DNA of 48,293 nt, from assembly GCA_023423715.1 (NCBI GenBank), contig JAFAFC010000019.1, forward strand, positions 1 through 48,293, written 5' to 3'. The notes beneath the pieces were generated by a model. That model did no database searches and was not told where the DNA came from. It saw nothing but the letters and a program-made list of their open reading frames with translations. Shown here in pieces: positions 15,652-22,617 of this stretch (its first letter is position 1; each line of letters opens with the position of its first letter). The stretch comes from Bacteroidota bacterium (GTDB taxonomy: Bacteria; Bacteroidota; Bacteroidia; Flavobacteriales; Weeksellaceae). A program made the translations under genes and the position numbers.

Positions 15652-16645
15652 TTTTTTCAAGTTGCGGTATAAAAGAGTTAATATTAGTATTGTTCTGCCT
15701 AGAATTTCCACTTAATATCAAATTTCCATCTTCATCAGTAGTTATCAGTGGATGGTTTTTAAGGTAGCGCTCCCAATTAAAATCGTATTGCCTATATCTA
15801 AATCCCTCATCTGGTATTTCATAAACATAGTCTTTTTCAACACCATCTTTTTTGTATTTCTTGTAATTGAAATAATCCTCATGAGTGGGTTTTAATTGAT
15901 ATACATGATGACCTACTACAATTCCATTGCTCTCAGCCTGAGATTGCATTTTACTTGATAAACTTGTATGTAAACTAGTGGTCGTTACCTCACTACATTC
16001 ACCAGCCCCTGTATCATGCCAAATAGTATCTTTATCATCACCAAAATCGATTCCTATTCGAGTGTAAATACGATTAACACCTTGTTCATCAAAAAGATTC
16101 TTTAGATCATTTTTTACGAAATAATTTACAAATGAGGCAGCTAACAATGCATTGTCTATTGCTTTTTGCTTAGTTATCCCTTTTCCTCCAAAATACACCA
16201 TCAAACCATCACCTTGCAGCCTTTGAATATATCCGTCAAAGTACCAACAGGTATGTATTGCTGCTAACTGTATTGTTCTACAAATATTTGCTACAACTTC
16301 AGGTGTGTATTTTTTAAATAATCCTGTTGAATTTCGAACATCAATAAACATAGAAACAATGTAATGATGTTCCACCTTTTTAGTTCCTTTTAGGTTACTG
16401 AAGCTAGGGTGCGCACCTAGTTTTTCATGATACTTAGTATCGTATGAAGTTACTGTATCTAATGCGCTTAAACTCAAAAAATCTGCTTCGTTTTTTGTTC
16501 TGTCTAACCATCTAAGTTCAGTGTTTGATGAGAAATTTTCATTTAATCTTTCAGTACTAAATGATTTATTAATATCGTTTTTTTTACCCTGTCTCAAATA
16601 TTGAGCGATATCATCAGCATAATTTTTGTAAAGTTTTTGATTCAT
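15620..16645 (-). CDS. pycC: Pycsar class III nucleotide (pyrimidine) cyclase PycC
   Basis: A 341-residue class III cyclase. The start is taken at 16645, five bases after the effector stop; an upstream ATG overlaps the effector gene. The catalytic core runs from about residue 92 to 250. The first metal aspartate is D102 in SMFIDVRNSTG and the second D146 in LQGDGLMVYFG, with RIGIDFGDD near 196. Residues 1-90 form an N-terminal helical extension. Cyclases of this type next to a DUF5706 membrane effector make cCMP or cUMP on phage infection (Pycsar). Which base is used cannot be told. The last codon before TAG is GGA, so the protein ends in Tyr-Leu-Gly. A polar tail of about 40 residues precedes this glycine, as would suit a flexible conjugation end. 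Confidence 0.85.
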   Translation of the reverse strand: MNQKLYKNYADDIAQYLRQGKKNDINKSFSTERLNENFSSNTELRWLDRTKNEADFLSLSALDTVTSYDTKYHEKLGAHPSFSNLKGTKKVEHHYIVSMFIDVRNSTGLFKKYTPEVVANICRTIQLAAIHTCWYFDGYIQRLQGDGLMVYFGGKGITKQKAIDNALLAASFVNYFVKNDLKNLFDEQGVNRIYTRIGIDFGDDKDTIWHDTGAGECSEVTTTSLHTSLSSKMQSQAESNGIVVGHHVYQLKPTHEDYFNYKKYKKDGVEKDYVYEIPDEGFRYRQYDFNWERYLKNHPLITTDEDGNLILSGNSRQNNTNINSFIPQLEKNVDQYKPYLG

Positions 16646-16650
16646 ATATT

Positions 16651-17154
16651 TTATGTTAAAATTTTTATTCCAATAATGATAATACATCCAAAGCATATAC
16701 CTAATAAATAGGTTGCTATTCTTAATCTGCAGAATTTCATTTGCAAACCTCTGGCTAATAAGTGTGCTTGTTCTAAATAATCTTGATACAGTTTTTCGTC
16801 TGTTACTGTATCAAACATCTGTTTAAAGCTATTTAATGAAATATTTGCTACATTTCCGAAGCTTAGTTGTGATCCATTAATGCTATCTGCTTGTTTATTT
16901 AGATAGGGCATAATAGACCATAATGTGTAAAAAACACTAGCAAAACAGCTTATAAGTGCTATGGAAACAAAAAACATAATATCAAACTTTCCGTCAATAC
17001 TTGTTTTGATACTATAGTATCCAGTAATAATACCACCCAATAAAAAAGTATTTAAGGTTAGAAATAAATTACCTTTATTATTGATACTATCGTAGTAATG
17101 GTCGTATCGATCAATACTATGTTTTAATGTTTCTATTTTCTTTTCATAATCCAT
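16651..17154 (-). CDS. pycTM: Pycsar transmembrane effector PycTM (DUF5706)
   Basis: A 167-residue membrane protein. An N-terminal helix (LKHSIDRYDHYYDSINNKGN) leads into two membrane segments at about residues 29-48 and 58-82, a soluble helical stretch of about 60 residues (SFGNVANISLNSFKQMFDTV, LYQDYLEQAHLLARGLQMKF) and a last membrane segment at 146-165. This is the layout of the Pycsar effector domain. The helix with D/Q-D-Y-x-x-Q then K-x-x-x-L/C-R-x-A before the final membrane segment is typical of the family. When cyclic pyrimidine nucleotide binds, PycTM proteins damage the inner membrane and stop the infected cell. The cyclase gene follows after five bases, and the DUF2188 gene lies eight bases upstream. 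Confidence 0.85.
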   Translation of the reverse strand: MDYEKKIETLKHSIDRYDHYYDSINNKGNLFLTLNTFLLGGIITGYYSIKTSIDGKFDIMFFVSIALISCFASVFYTLWSIMPYLNKQADSINGSQLSFGNVANISLNSFKQMFDTVTDEKLYQDYLEQAHLLARGLQMKFCRLRIATYLLGICFGCIIIIGIKILT

Positions 17155-17162
17155 ATGATAAT

Positions 17163-17384
17163 CTAGCCTTTAATATTTCTAGGGTCATTCCCATAACTAT
17201 CCTTATCACGAATCCTGCCGTCAGGTCTATGAATTACCAATTCTGATTGCTGGTTTTTAGCAATTTCTCGTGCTATGTTGATAGCTTCTTTTTGAGTGTC
17301 CACAATTCTTGTGTTCTTTTCGTTTCCAGCACCTTTTACAGCCCATTTGTCACCATTTGGTACGACATGTTGATTTTTTCCCAT
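17163..17384 (-). CDS. DUF2188 domain protein
   Basis: A 73-residue protein that matches DUF2188 along its whole length: HVVPNGDKWAVKGAGNEKNTRIVDTQKEAINIAREIAKNQQSELVIHRPDGRIRDKDSYGNDP. The marks are HVVP-x-x-x-x-W-x-V, a helix A-x-x-x-A-R-x-x-A, and an I-H-x-x-D-G-R-I-x-x-x-x-S-Y-G-x-D-P end. Members are small stress-linked or mobile-element proteins of unknown biochemical role. Here it is eight bases upstream of the Pycsar effector and 25 bases downstream of the DUF1508 gene, so all are on one transcript. It could be an accessory factor of the defence operon or a stable passenger. Confidence 0.85.
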   Translation of the reverse strand: MGKNQHVVPNGDKWAVKGAGNEKNTRIVDTQKEAINIAREIAKNQQSELVIHRPDGRIRDKDSYGNDPRNIKG

Positions 17385-17409
17385 GTGTTGTTAGTTTAAA
17401 AATTAATAA

Positions 17410-17736
17410 TTAAGTTAAATCTTCAATTGTAGCTGTAGGCGCATTGCGTTTTACGCTATCAATACCATTGTCTCTTGCAGCAATAGAAGAATACATTTCA
17501 CTTGTGCCTAAAACCTGATAGTTATTCGCTACCTGATTGAAATACGGTTGCCCTGCAGTAGAAGTCTTTTTATCGAAGTTTTTGTCCGCAATACAAACCT
17601 TACTACTTGCTACACCATCAAGGCATCCTTGCTTACTCACGTAGCTTTCGCTTGTGATTAATGTTTCTCCATTTGTCGCTTTCAATGTCCAGCGAAATTG
17701 ACCATTACTGGTTCTTTTAATTTGGTACTTGCCCAT
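17410..17736 (-). CDS. DUF1508 (YegP-like) protein with two tandem repeats
   Basis: A 108-residue protein started at the ATG at 17736; an earlier ATG would add 13 residues (MQMNAFLKQIYII) that do not fit the family. It consists of two DUF1508 units. The first is YQIKRTSNGQFRWTLKATNGETLITSESYVSKQGCLDGVASSK, and the second is the more divergent PYFNQVANNYQVLGTSEMYSSIAARDNGIDSVKRNAPTATIEDLT. Each unit has the W/Y-x-L-K-A-x-N-G-x-x-I pattern of a small beta sheet followed by a helix. The known YegP of Escherichia coli has the same two-repeat build and no defined function. It is the first gene of the Pycsar operon and faces the regulator across about 255 bases of operator-rich DNA. Confidence 0.85.
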   Translation of the reverse strand: MGKYQIKRTSNGQFRWTLKATNGETLITSESYVSKQGCLDGVASSKVCIADKNFDKKTSTAGQPYFNQVANNYQVLGTSEMYSSIAARDNGIDSVKRNAPTATIEDLT

Positions 17737-17828
17737 AATAATATAAATTTGTTTTAGAAATGCATTCATTTGCATTCAAATACACAGTTACAAAATATAT
17801 ACCATTTTTAAAACTTGTCAATCAACAT

Positions 17829-17907
17829 ATGTCAACTGATGATTTGTTGTGGTTTCATGTCATAATGTCTTGTTATTTTTCATTTTGTGACAGTTTAAGC
17901 ATGACAT
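17829..17907. promoter_or_regulatory. Cluster of ATGTCA-type half-sites in the divergent promoter region
   Basis: ATGTCAA at 17829, ATGTCAT at 17857 and ATGTCTT at 17865 are in one direction. ATGACAT at 17901 (the exact reverse complement of the 17857 site) and TTGTGACA near 17885 are in the other. The sites fill the gap between the leftward DUF1508-Pycsar operon and the rightward XRE-ImmA/IrrE gene. This is the expected arrangement for operators bound by the divergent XRE regulator. Binding is inferred. Confidence 0.45.
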
Positions 17908-17964
17908 ATATTAAACTATTATTGTTAAAATGGCATGATGTATGTGTTATGTAACTTAAAATTG

Positions 17965-17972
17965 TAACTTTG
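17965..17972 (+). promoter_or_regulatory. Promoter -7 box of the XRE-ImmA/IrrE gene
   Basis: TAACTTTG matches the Bacteroidota TAnnTTTG box and lies 20 bases before the start codon at 17992, allowing a very short leader. A good TTG box at the usual 19-base distance is not evident, which would fit a promoter that is kept weak or depends on regulation. Confidence 0.5.
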
Positions 17973-17991
17973 CACTTTAATTTAAGGAAAG

Positions 17992-19071
17992 ATGGAGTCA
18001 AAATCACTATTTGCAGAGAGGTTTAAGTCTGCTCGTATGATGAATGGATTTTCATTGCAAGATGTTTCTGATGCTTTAGATGGTCAACTGTCTCGCCAAG
18101 CACTACATCGCTATGAGAAAGGAGAGGTAGTTCCTGATGTCGATAAGATTGAACAAATTAGTAGCGCGTTAAATGTTTCTAGTGAATTTTTCTTCCGAAC
18201 TACCAAAATTGAGTTAGGCTCAATTGAATATCGAATAAATACCAAAATTTCGCAAAAGGACGAGGCGATAATAAATGAAACTACAAAAGAATACCTTTCT
18301 AGATATTTAGAACTTGAAGAAATATTAAGTATTAATACTGCATTTGAGAATCCTCTTCATAATTTTGAACAAGTTACAACTTATGATCAAGCTAATAATG
18401 CTGCTAATGAACTTCGTAAAGCTTGGTGTTTGGGGACAGGTGCTATATATAACGTTGTTGAATTACTAGAAGATCATAAAATTAAAGTTGTCAAACTAGA
18501 TGTTTCTGAAGATTTTGAAGGTTTGCAAACGGAAGTAATTTATAATGATAACATCAAAATACCTGTTGTTGCTTACAATGTTAATAAAAGCAATAAACCT
18601 GACCGAATTAGACTAACTCTTTTACATGAATTAGCCCATTTACTTTTAAAATTTGACAACGTTACACATGTACAAAAAGAGAAATTATGTTTTCAATTTG
18701 CTGGTGCAATGTTACTTCCTGATTCAACTTTAAAAATTGAACTTGGCAATCATAGAAATAAATTATCTATGAATGAACTTGGAAACATTAAGAAACAATA
18801 TGGTATTTCTATGCAAGCAATTACAATGCGTGCTAAAGATTGCGGAATTATTAATGAACATTACACCAAACAATTTTTCTTTTTATTTAAACAAATGAAC
18901 TGGAAAATTGACGAACCTTTTGATTATTTTGGGGTTGAAGAAAGCAATCGTTTTGAACAAATACTTTTTAGAGCACTAATCGAAAATCAAATCGATACAA
19001 AAAAAGCGGCATCATTAATAAATATGACAGAAATAGATTTTAAGAAAAAGTATCAATCTTTATTTTTATAG
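17992..19071 (+). CDS. XRE regulator fused to ImmA/IrrE metallopeptidase
   Basis: A 359-residue protein with an N-terminal XRE domain (residues 5-68: AERFKSARMMNGFSLQDVSD, LSRQALHRYEKGEVVPDVDK) and an ImmA/IrrE peptidase domain (about 145-270). The zinc motif is HELAH at 212-216 in TLLHELAHLLLKF, with a likely third ligand E230 in the helix ahead of FQFAGAMLLP. In ICEBs1 and similar elements, separate ImmR and ImmA do this work: the peptidase cleaves the repressor on DNA damage. Here both are in one chain, the common fused form. It diverges from the Pycsar operon and has ATGTCA-type sites between, so it probably represses that operon until a stress signal comes. No antitoxin or toxin partner is adjacent on its own strand. 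Confidence 0.85.
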   Translation: MESKSLFAERFKSARMMNGFSLQDVSDALDGQLSRQALHRYEKGEVVPDVDKIEQISSALNVSSEFFFRTTKIELGSIEYRINTKISQKDEAIINETTKEYLSRYLELEEILSINTAFENPLHNFEQVTTYDQANNAANELRKAWCLGTGAIYNVVELLEDHKIKVVKLDVSEDFEGLQTEVIYNDNIKIPVVAYNVNKSNKPDRIRLTLLHELAHLLLKFDNVTHVQKEKLCFQFAGAMLLPDSTLKIELGNHRNKLSMNELGNIKKQYGISMQAITMRAKDCGIINEHYTKQFFFLFKQMNWKIDEPFDYFGVEESNRFEQILFRALIENQIDTKKAASLINMTEIDFKKKYQSLFL

Positions 19072-19469
19072 AAAATTAATGTCTATTGCTACATTTAGAG
19101 AAATTTTAAAAATTAGATGCAAAGTTAAAACTATCAAATTCCCCACGAAAATGAAAGTCTTTAAGTGTTTATATTTAGTTACTTAAAATTCAGGTTTATA
19201 TTTATCATTTTCACTCAGCCAAATAAACTCCTCTAATAATACTGTAGTATTATGTTTTGTAGCATATGTAGTTGGTAGCATTTTTTGAACAATCGTATAT
19301 TTTTGTATCAAATTTGTACCATAAATATGTAAATAATTGATTTTTAGAGTACTTTATTTTCGAAGAAGTAAAATAAGGTTTAACAACTTAAGCAATATAA
19401 AATCCCTTCACGAAAGTGAGGGGATTTTTTGTTGAAATAATTGTTTATTTTTAGCGCTATAAAAAACAC
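19072..19469. other. Non-coding right border region of the accessory block
   Basis: No confident gene lies in these 398 bases. On the minus strand a short frame (ATG 19281 to stop 19183, 32 residues; the frame is open for about 25 codons further upstream) reads LPTTYATKHNTTVLLEEF and could be the end of a decayed gene. AT content is very high. Near the right end is a strong rightward terminator (listed separately) with no gene before it, and a TATTTTTG box at 19298-19305 could start a short transcript of about 115 bases ending at that terminator. This is the likely border between accessory DNA and chromosome. Confidence 0.35.
19400..19431 (+). terminator. Orphan intrinsic terminator
   Basis: AAATCCCTTCAC and GTGAGGGGATTT pair around a GAAA tetraloop, with one G-T pair, and a T run follows. 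No gene precedes it within 300 bases on this strand. It may terminate a small RNA or may be what remains of a chromosomal gene cut off by insertion of the element. Confidence 0.75.
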
Positions 19470-20042
19470 ATGTTTATGAAAAAAATGATTGTAGTTGCTG
19501 GGTTAATGATGTCCACATTTTATTTTTCGCAAATTACTCAAGTTACAGATGGTTTTTCAACAAACTTAACGAAGTCTGATTTAGACTTTTCGGGTGATCG
19601 AAAGTTGTATGCAACGGGACTTAACGATAAAACGTCCGTAAATTATTTGGTCGTTTCTAAAAATAAAGCGGGAGCCGAAAATGATGCTCTTTACGTCGAT
19701 AAATTTCGTAAAAACGGCGATGGAAGTTTTACTAAAATACTTACCGAACGTTTCACGCATCCGATCAATAAATCGCTTTCTTTTGTGAATAATCGCATGA
19801 TGTATAGTGATATTGACAAAGATGGAAATGGAGATTTTCTTTTTAATATAGAACAGAATGAAAATGGGGTAGAAAGTCCGCTAGAAAAAGCTTGGGGATT
19901 GGTTGTGTTCAATAATAAAACCTATAAAATTTGGAAAACTGCAGAAGATAATTTCGAAAAAACATCCACGGATGAAGAGTTTCAGAAGCTTCCAGAAGCG
20001 GTGAAAGCTAAATTTTTGGACTTTTTCAATAGCTTGTATTAA
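19470..20042 (+). CDS. Secreted protein of unknown function
   Basis: A 190-residue protein (188 if the ATG at 19476, which gives the more usual MKKM signal start, is used). Residues 1-23 are a signal peptide ending at FYFSQ, so the mature protein is exported to the periplasm or beyond. The mature part is rich in Asp, Asn and Lys, with SDIDKDGNGDFLFNIEQ near residue 110. This looks like a calcium-binding D-x-D-x-D-G loop or the F-x-G repeat of beta-propeller proteins, here only once. The C-terminus is helical (DEEFQKLPEAVKAKFLDFFNSL). I do not recognise a family. It is monocistronic and stands just inside what appears to be core chromosome. Confidence 0.7.
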   Translation: MFMKKMIVVAGLMMSTFYFSQITQVTDGFSTNLTKSDLDFSGDRKLYATGLNDKTSVNYLVVSKNKAGAENDALYVDKFRKNGDGSFTKILTERFTHPINKSLSFVNNRMMYSDIDKDGNGDFLFNIEQNENGVESPLEKAWGLVVFNNKTYKIWKTAEDNFEKTSTDEEFQKLPEAVKAKFLDFFNSLY

Positions 20043-20095
20043 ATTCAAATATCAGATAATCAATTTTTTACCCTTTAAATTTCAAATAAAATCTG

Positions 20096-20139
20096 TATTT
20101 TTGCACTCCGAAATTCAGAATGTATATATTTCTGAATTT
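20096..20139 (+). promoter_or_regulatory. Promoter box and perfect leader hairpin
   Basis: TATTTTTG at 20096-20103 fits the TAnnTTTG promoter box. From about the expected transcript start, AAATTCAGAA (20111-20120) pairs perfectly with TTCTGAATTT (20130-20139) around a nine-base loop. The hairpin ends 17 bases before the start codon at 20157. There is no T run, so it is a stabilising or regulatory leader structure or a dyad operator rather than a terminator. Confidence 0.5.
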
Positions 20140-20156
20140 ATTTAAAATTAAGAAAA

Positions 20157-20603
20157 ATGAAAAGAATTGGCGAGCACAGAAAACTTCTTGGAGTAGATAA
20201 AGATGTAACTCTTAAAGAGTTGAAAACCATTTACAGAAATACAATGAAGGATTCGCATCCTGATAAATTCGTCAATGATGAAGCTGGAAAACTAGAAGCT
20301 GAAGAAAAGAGTAAAACGGTAATTGAAGCCTATCATTTTTTAGTGAGCATCAACAAAGAAACTCAGGAAAAATACAAAGAAGAATACACCGAAACCATTT
20401 CTAAAAGCAATATTGAGGATTTTGATTACGAAAAATCAATCTTGAAAATTCAACACTTGAATGGTAAAATGTACGAGTACATCGGTGTTCCAAGAAATAC
20501 ATTTATCAAAATGGTGAACGCAGATTCGCCAAGTCGTTTTGCAAGAAGACATATCTACGGAAATTTCATTTATCGTAAATCTGGTGAAGCAATGGTTGAT
20601 TGA
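20157..20603 (+). CDS. J-domain protein with C-terminal KTSC domain
   Basis: A 148-residue protein. Residues 5-60 are a DnaJ-type J-domain: LLGVDKDVTLKELKTIYRNTMKDSHPDKF, with the HPD tripeptide that stimulates Hsp70 ATPase, followed by AEEKSKTVIEAYHFLVS. Residues 80-148 are a KTSC domain: SILKIQHLNGKMYEYIGVPRNTFIKMVNADSPSRFARRHIYGNFIYRK, with the typical Y-x-Y/G-V-P start and the S-x-G-x-x-x-x-x-I-x-x-x-F-x-Y-R end. KTSC is an RNA- or protein-binding domain linked to lysyl-tRNA synthetase and phage proteins. The combination makes it a small DnaK co-chaperone with a targeting domain. It has its own promoter, leader hairpin and terminator. Confidence 0.85.
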   Translation: MKRIGEHRKLLGVDKDVTLKELKTIYRNTMKDSHPDKFVNDEAGKLEAEEKSKTVIEAYHFLVSINKETQEKYKEEYTETISKSNIEDFDYEKSILKIQHLNGKMYEYIGVPRNTFIKMVNADSPSRFARRHIYGNFIYRKSGEAMVD

Positions 20604-20642
20604 TTCAATTTTTTCGCAGAATTAGAATTTTAAAATAAAAAC

Positions 20643-20671
20643 GAATCCCTTCACATAACGCGAAGGGATTC
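20643..20671 (+). terminator. Intrinsic terminator of the J-domain/KTSC gene
   Basis: GAATCCCTTC (20643-20652) pairs with GAAGGGATTC (20662-20671) around a nine-base loop. The downstream T content is modest. Confidence 0.7.
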
Positions 20672-20721
20672 TCATTTTCATTCTTTGTGTTTTTTAGATA
20701 TGAATATGTTAAATGTGCTTT

Positions 20722-21354
20722 TTAAAATAAATAGACCAATCCCAATTGGAAATTGTTCATCCTAAAATGGTCAACTGCTCCAACTCCTGTTTCGAAAAAA
20801 GGTGTAGTTAAACCAATATTGGCTCTGAAATTTGCGGCAAGATTTTCTGTTAAAAAATATCCGGCGCCAATTCCCCAAAAAAAAGTAGTATTTTTCGTGT
20901 CAGTCTTCCTAAAAACGATTTCACCGGTTTCTAGATCCTTATGTTTTGCGCTTAAATTAATACCGATTTCAGGACCAGTTTCTACATAAAATGTAGGAGA
21001 AAATTTATATTGAGCCATTACCGGAATTGAGATGTAATCTATATTCTCATTGTCTTTGAAAGGCTGTTTTCCTTCATGATTTTTAGCTTTTGACCCAATC
21101 AAATTGTAATACGCTTCACCTTGTAAAGAAAATGTCTTAGACAAAGGATATTTTGCAACGATCCCTCCAAAATAAGCAATTTTATTACTAAAAACATAAT
21201 TGTAATCGTACCCACTGATTTTAGAAATGTTTCCACCTGCACGTATTCCAAATTGGATTTTTTGCGGAGATTTTTTTGTCGTTTTTTTCTTTTGTGCGTT
21301 TACCGAGAGCGTTCCCAGAAGTAAAGCACATACGAATAATTGTAGCTTTTTCAT
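20722..21354 (-). CDS. Outer membrane beta-barrel protein (PorT-like), copy 1
   Basis: A 210-residue protein with a signal peptide (MKKLQLFVCALLLGTLSVNA, cut before QKKK). It is followed by a basic stretch and an eight-strand barrel of the OMP_b-brl_2/PorT group: IQFGIRAGGNISKISG, PLSKTFSLQGEAYYNLIGSK, IDYISIPVMAQYKFSPTFY, VETGPEIGINLSAK, FFWGIGAGYFLTENLAANFR, and a last strand NFQLGLVYLF ending in phenylalanine, as needed for BAM insertion. It is a close paralogue of the next gene upstream, six bases away, and both likely arose by tandem duplication. The ligand or role is unknown; such barrels are common in Flavobacteriia outer membranes. Confidence 0.85.
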   Translation of the reverse strand: MKKLQLFVCALLLGTLSVNAQKKKTTKKSPQKIQFGIRAGGNISKISGYDYNYVFSNKIAYFGGIVAKYPLSKTFSLQGEAYYNLIGSKAKNHEGKQPFKDNENIDYISIPVMAQYKFSPTFYVETGPEIGINLSAKHKDLETGEIVFRKTDTKNTTFFWGIGAGYFLTENLAANFRANIGLTTPFFETGVGAVDHFRMNNFQLGLVYLF

Positions 21355-21360
21355 CTTATC

Positions 21361-21996
21361 TTATTTAAATAAATAAACTAATCCAAGTTGGAAATTATTC
21401 ATCCTAAAGTGATCGACCGCGCCTTCTCCACCTTCAACAAAAGGCGTTGTAATTCCGATGTTTGCTCTAAAATTAACCGCTATATTTTCGTTGAAGTAAT
21501 ATCCCGTACCGATTCCCCAGAAGAAAGTTGTTGTTTTAGTGAAGTCTTTCATGTTGAACACCTCACCAGTACCTAAGTTCTCATTTTTTGAACTTAAATT
21601 AATAGCTATCTCAGGACCTGTTTCCACATAGAATTCAGGAGAAATTTTGTATTGAATCAAAATTGGAACCGATACATAAGTAATTTTGTTGTTGACCTTG
21701 AAGGCTTCTTTGTCTGGTTGATTTTTAGATTTTGATCCAATCATGTTGTAGTAAACTTCGCCTTGTAATGCGAACTCTCTGGATAATGGATATTTGGCAA
21801 CAAGACCTCCAAAATAGCCAAACTTGCTACTAAAAATGTAATAATTATCATCTCCATTGATTTTAGAAATATTGGCACCAGCTCGTAATCCAAACTGAAC
21901 TTTTTGAGGAGTTTTTTTAGTCGTTTTCTTCTTTTGCGCGTGTAAAGAAACCGTACTCAAAAGAAGTGCGCATAGTATGAATTGTACTTTTTTCAT
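21361..21996 (-). CDS. Outer membrane beta-barrel protein (PorT-like), copy 2
   Basis: A 211-residue paralogue of the neighbour at 20722-21354 and the first gene of the pair. The signal peptide is MKKVQFILCALLLSTVSLHA. The same barrel strands are seen (VQFGLRAGANISKING, LQGEVYYNMIGSKSK, ITYVSVPILIQYKISPEFY, VETGPEIAINLSSK, FFWGIGTGYYFNENIAVNFR, NFQLGLVYLFK). The two copies are nearly the same in the signal peptide, the last 25 residues and most strands, and differ mainly in loops such as NENLGTGEVFNMKDFTK, which are surface-exposed in this fold. That pattern points to duplication followed by selection on exposed loops. The genes lie six bases apart and are co-transcribed. Confidence 0.85.
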   Translation of the reverse strand: MKKVQFILCALLLSTVSLHAQKKKTTKKTPQKVQFGLRAGANISKINGDDNYYIFSSKFGYFGGLVAKYPLSREFALQGEVYYNMIGSKSKNQPDKEAFKVNNKITYVSVPILIQYKISPEFYVETGPEIAINLSSKNENLGTGEVFNMKDFTKTTTFFWGIGTGYYFNENIAVNFRANIGITTPFVEGGEGAVDHFRMNNFQLGLVYLFK

Positions 21997-22015
21997 TACA
22001 TTCGGTTTTTAAAGT

Positions 22016-22447
22016 TTACTTTCTGAACGAAAAAACAATGCTAGAGCCATTAGAACTCAAAGTCAATTGTAATGTCTGATTATTATCCAATAATTTGATC
22101 GGAAGTTGTTGCTGTTGCCCGTTTTCTGTATAATAATAGATGCCATCTTTTTTAGTCCATTCGTACGAATCTGATGAGTTTTGACAGCCGCCCGCATCCG
22201 TTGGAACAACTAAGGTGAATTTTGCATTCGTTTTATCGGCAACGAGAGTTGTTTCTTTCCAGCAAGCGGTGTTGGTTACATCTTGGCTTTGACCCTGATA
22301 GGTAAGTACTCGTAATTTCCAATTTCCAATAAAGGGATCAGATGAAGATCCGCCGCCGTTATCGTCTCTATCACTTTGACAAGCGGTAAGTCCAAAACCT
22401 AGTATAAGGAACAAGCTTACGACTTTAATAATTTTAGTAAAATTCAT
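22016..22447 (-). CDS. Lipocalin-like lipoprotein
   Basis: A 143-residue lipoprotein. The signal peptide has a lipobox FGLTAC with Cys23, followed by a Ser/Gly linker (QSDRDDNGGGSSS) that after SDRDD has the acidic look of an outer-membrane retention or surface-export signal in Bacteroidota. The mature domain starts with DPFIGNWKLRVLTYQG and continues with beta strands to SIVFSFRK, which fits the lipocalin-like (DUF4923/lipocalin_4) group with the G-x-W motif at the first strand. Two cysteine pairs (TACWKE, GGCQNS) might form a disulphide. Binding partner unknown. It lies 19 bases upstream of the barrel pair on the same strand and is probably in the same operon. Confidence 0.75.
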   Translation of the reverse strand: MNFTKIIKVVSLFLILGFGLTACQSDRDDNGGGSSSDPFIGNWKLRVLTYQGQSQDVTNTACWKETTLVADKTNAKFTLVVPTDAGGCQNSSDSYEWTKKDGIYYYTENGQQQQLPIKLLDNNQTLQLTLSSNGSSIVFSFRK

Positions 22448-22617
22448 CGTGTTAATTTTTTATGGGTTGATTGTATTCCAAAAGTAGTTTCAGTAAAGGG
22501 TTTCCACAATCCTAGTAAAGATTGATTTTTTTCTCCCTGTTTTTAGGGAATTTATTTTCGGGTGTTTTTTACTACCTTAAAGCTTCCTATTTTTACGAAA
22601 CAATTTTTCTTGAAATA

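Noticed and set aside
14971..17154. The locus as an ordinary CBASS system
   Set aside because: No CD-NTase (G-S plus D-x-D nucleotidyltransferase) is present; the synthase is a class III cyclase with D102 and D146 and the effector is of the Pycsar DUF5706 type.
17760..17954. 64-codon plus-strand open frame between the DUF1508 gene and the XRE-ImmA gene
   Set aside because: It lies over the operator-rich divergent promoter region, has no family likeness and an improbable composition.
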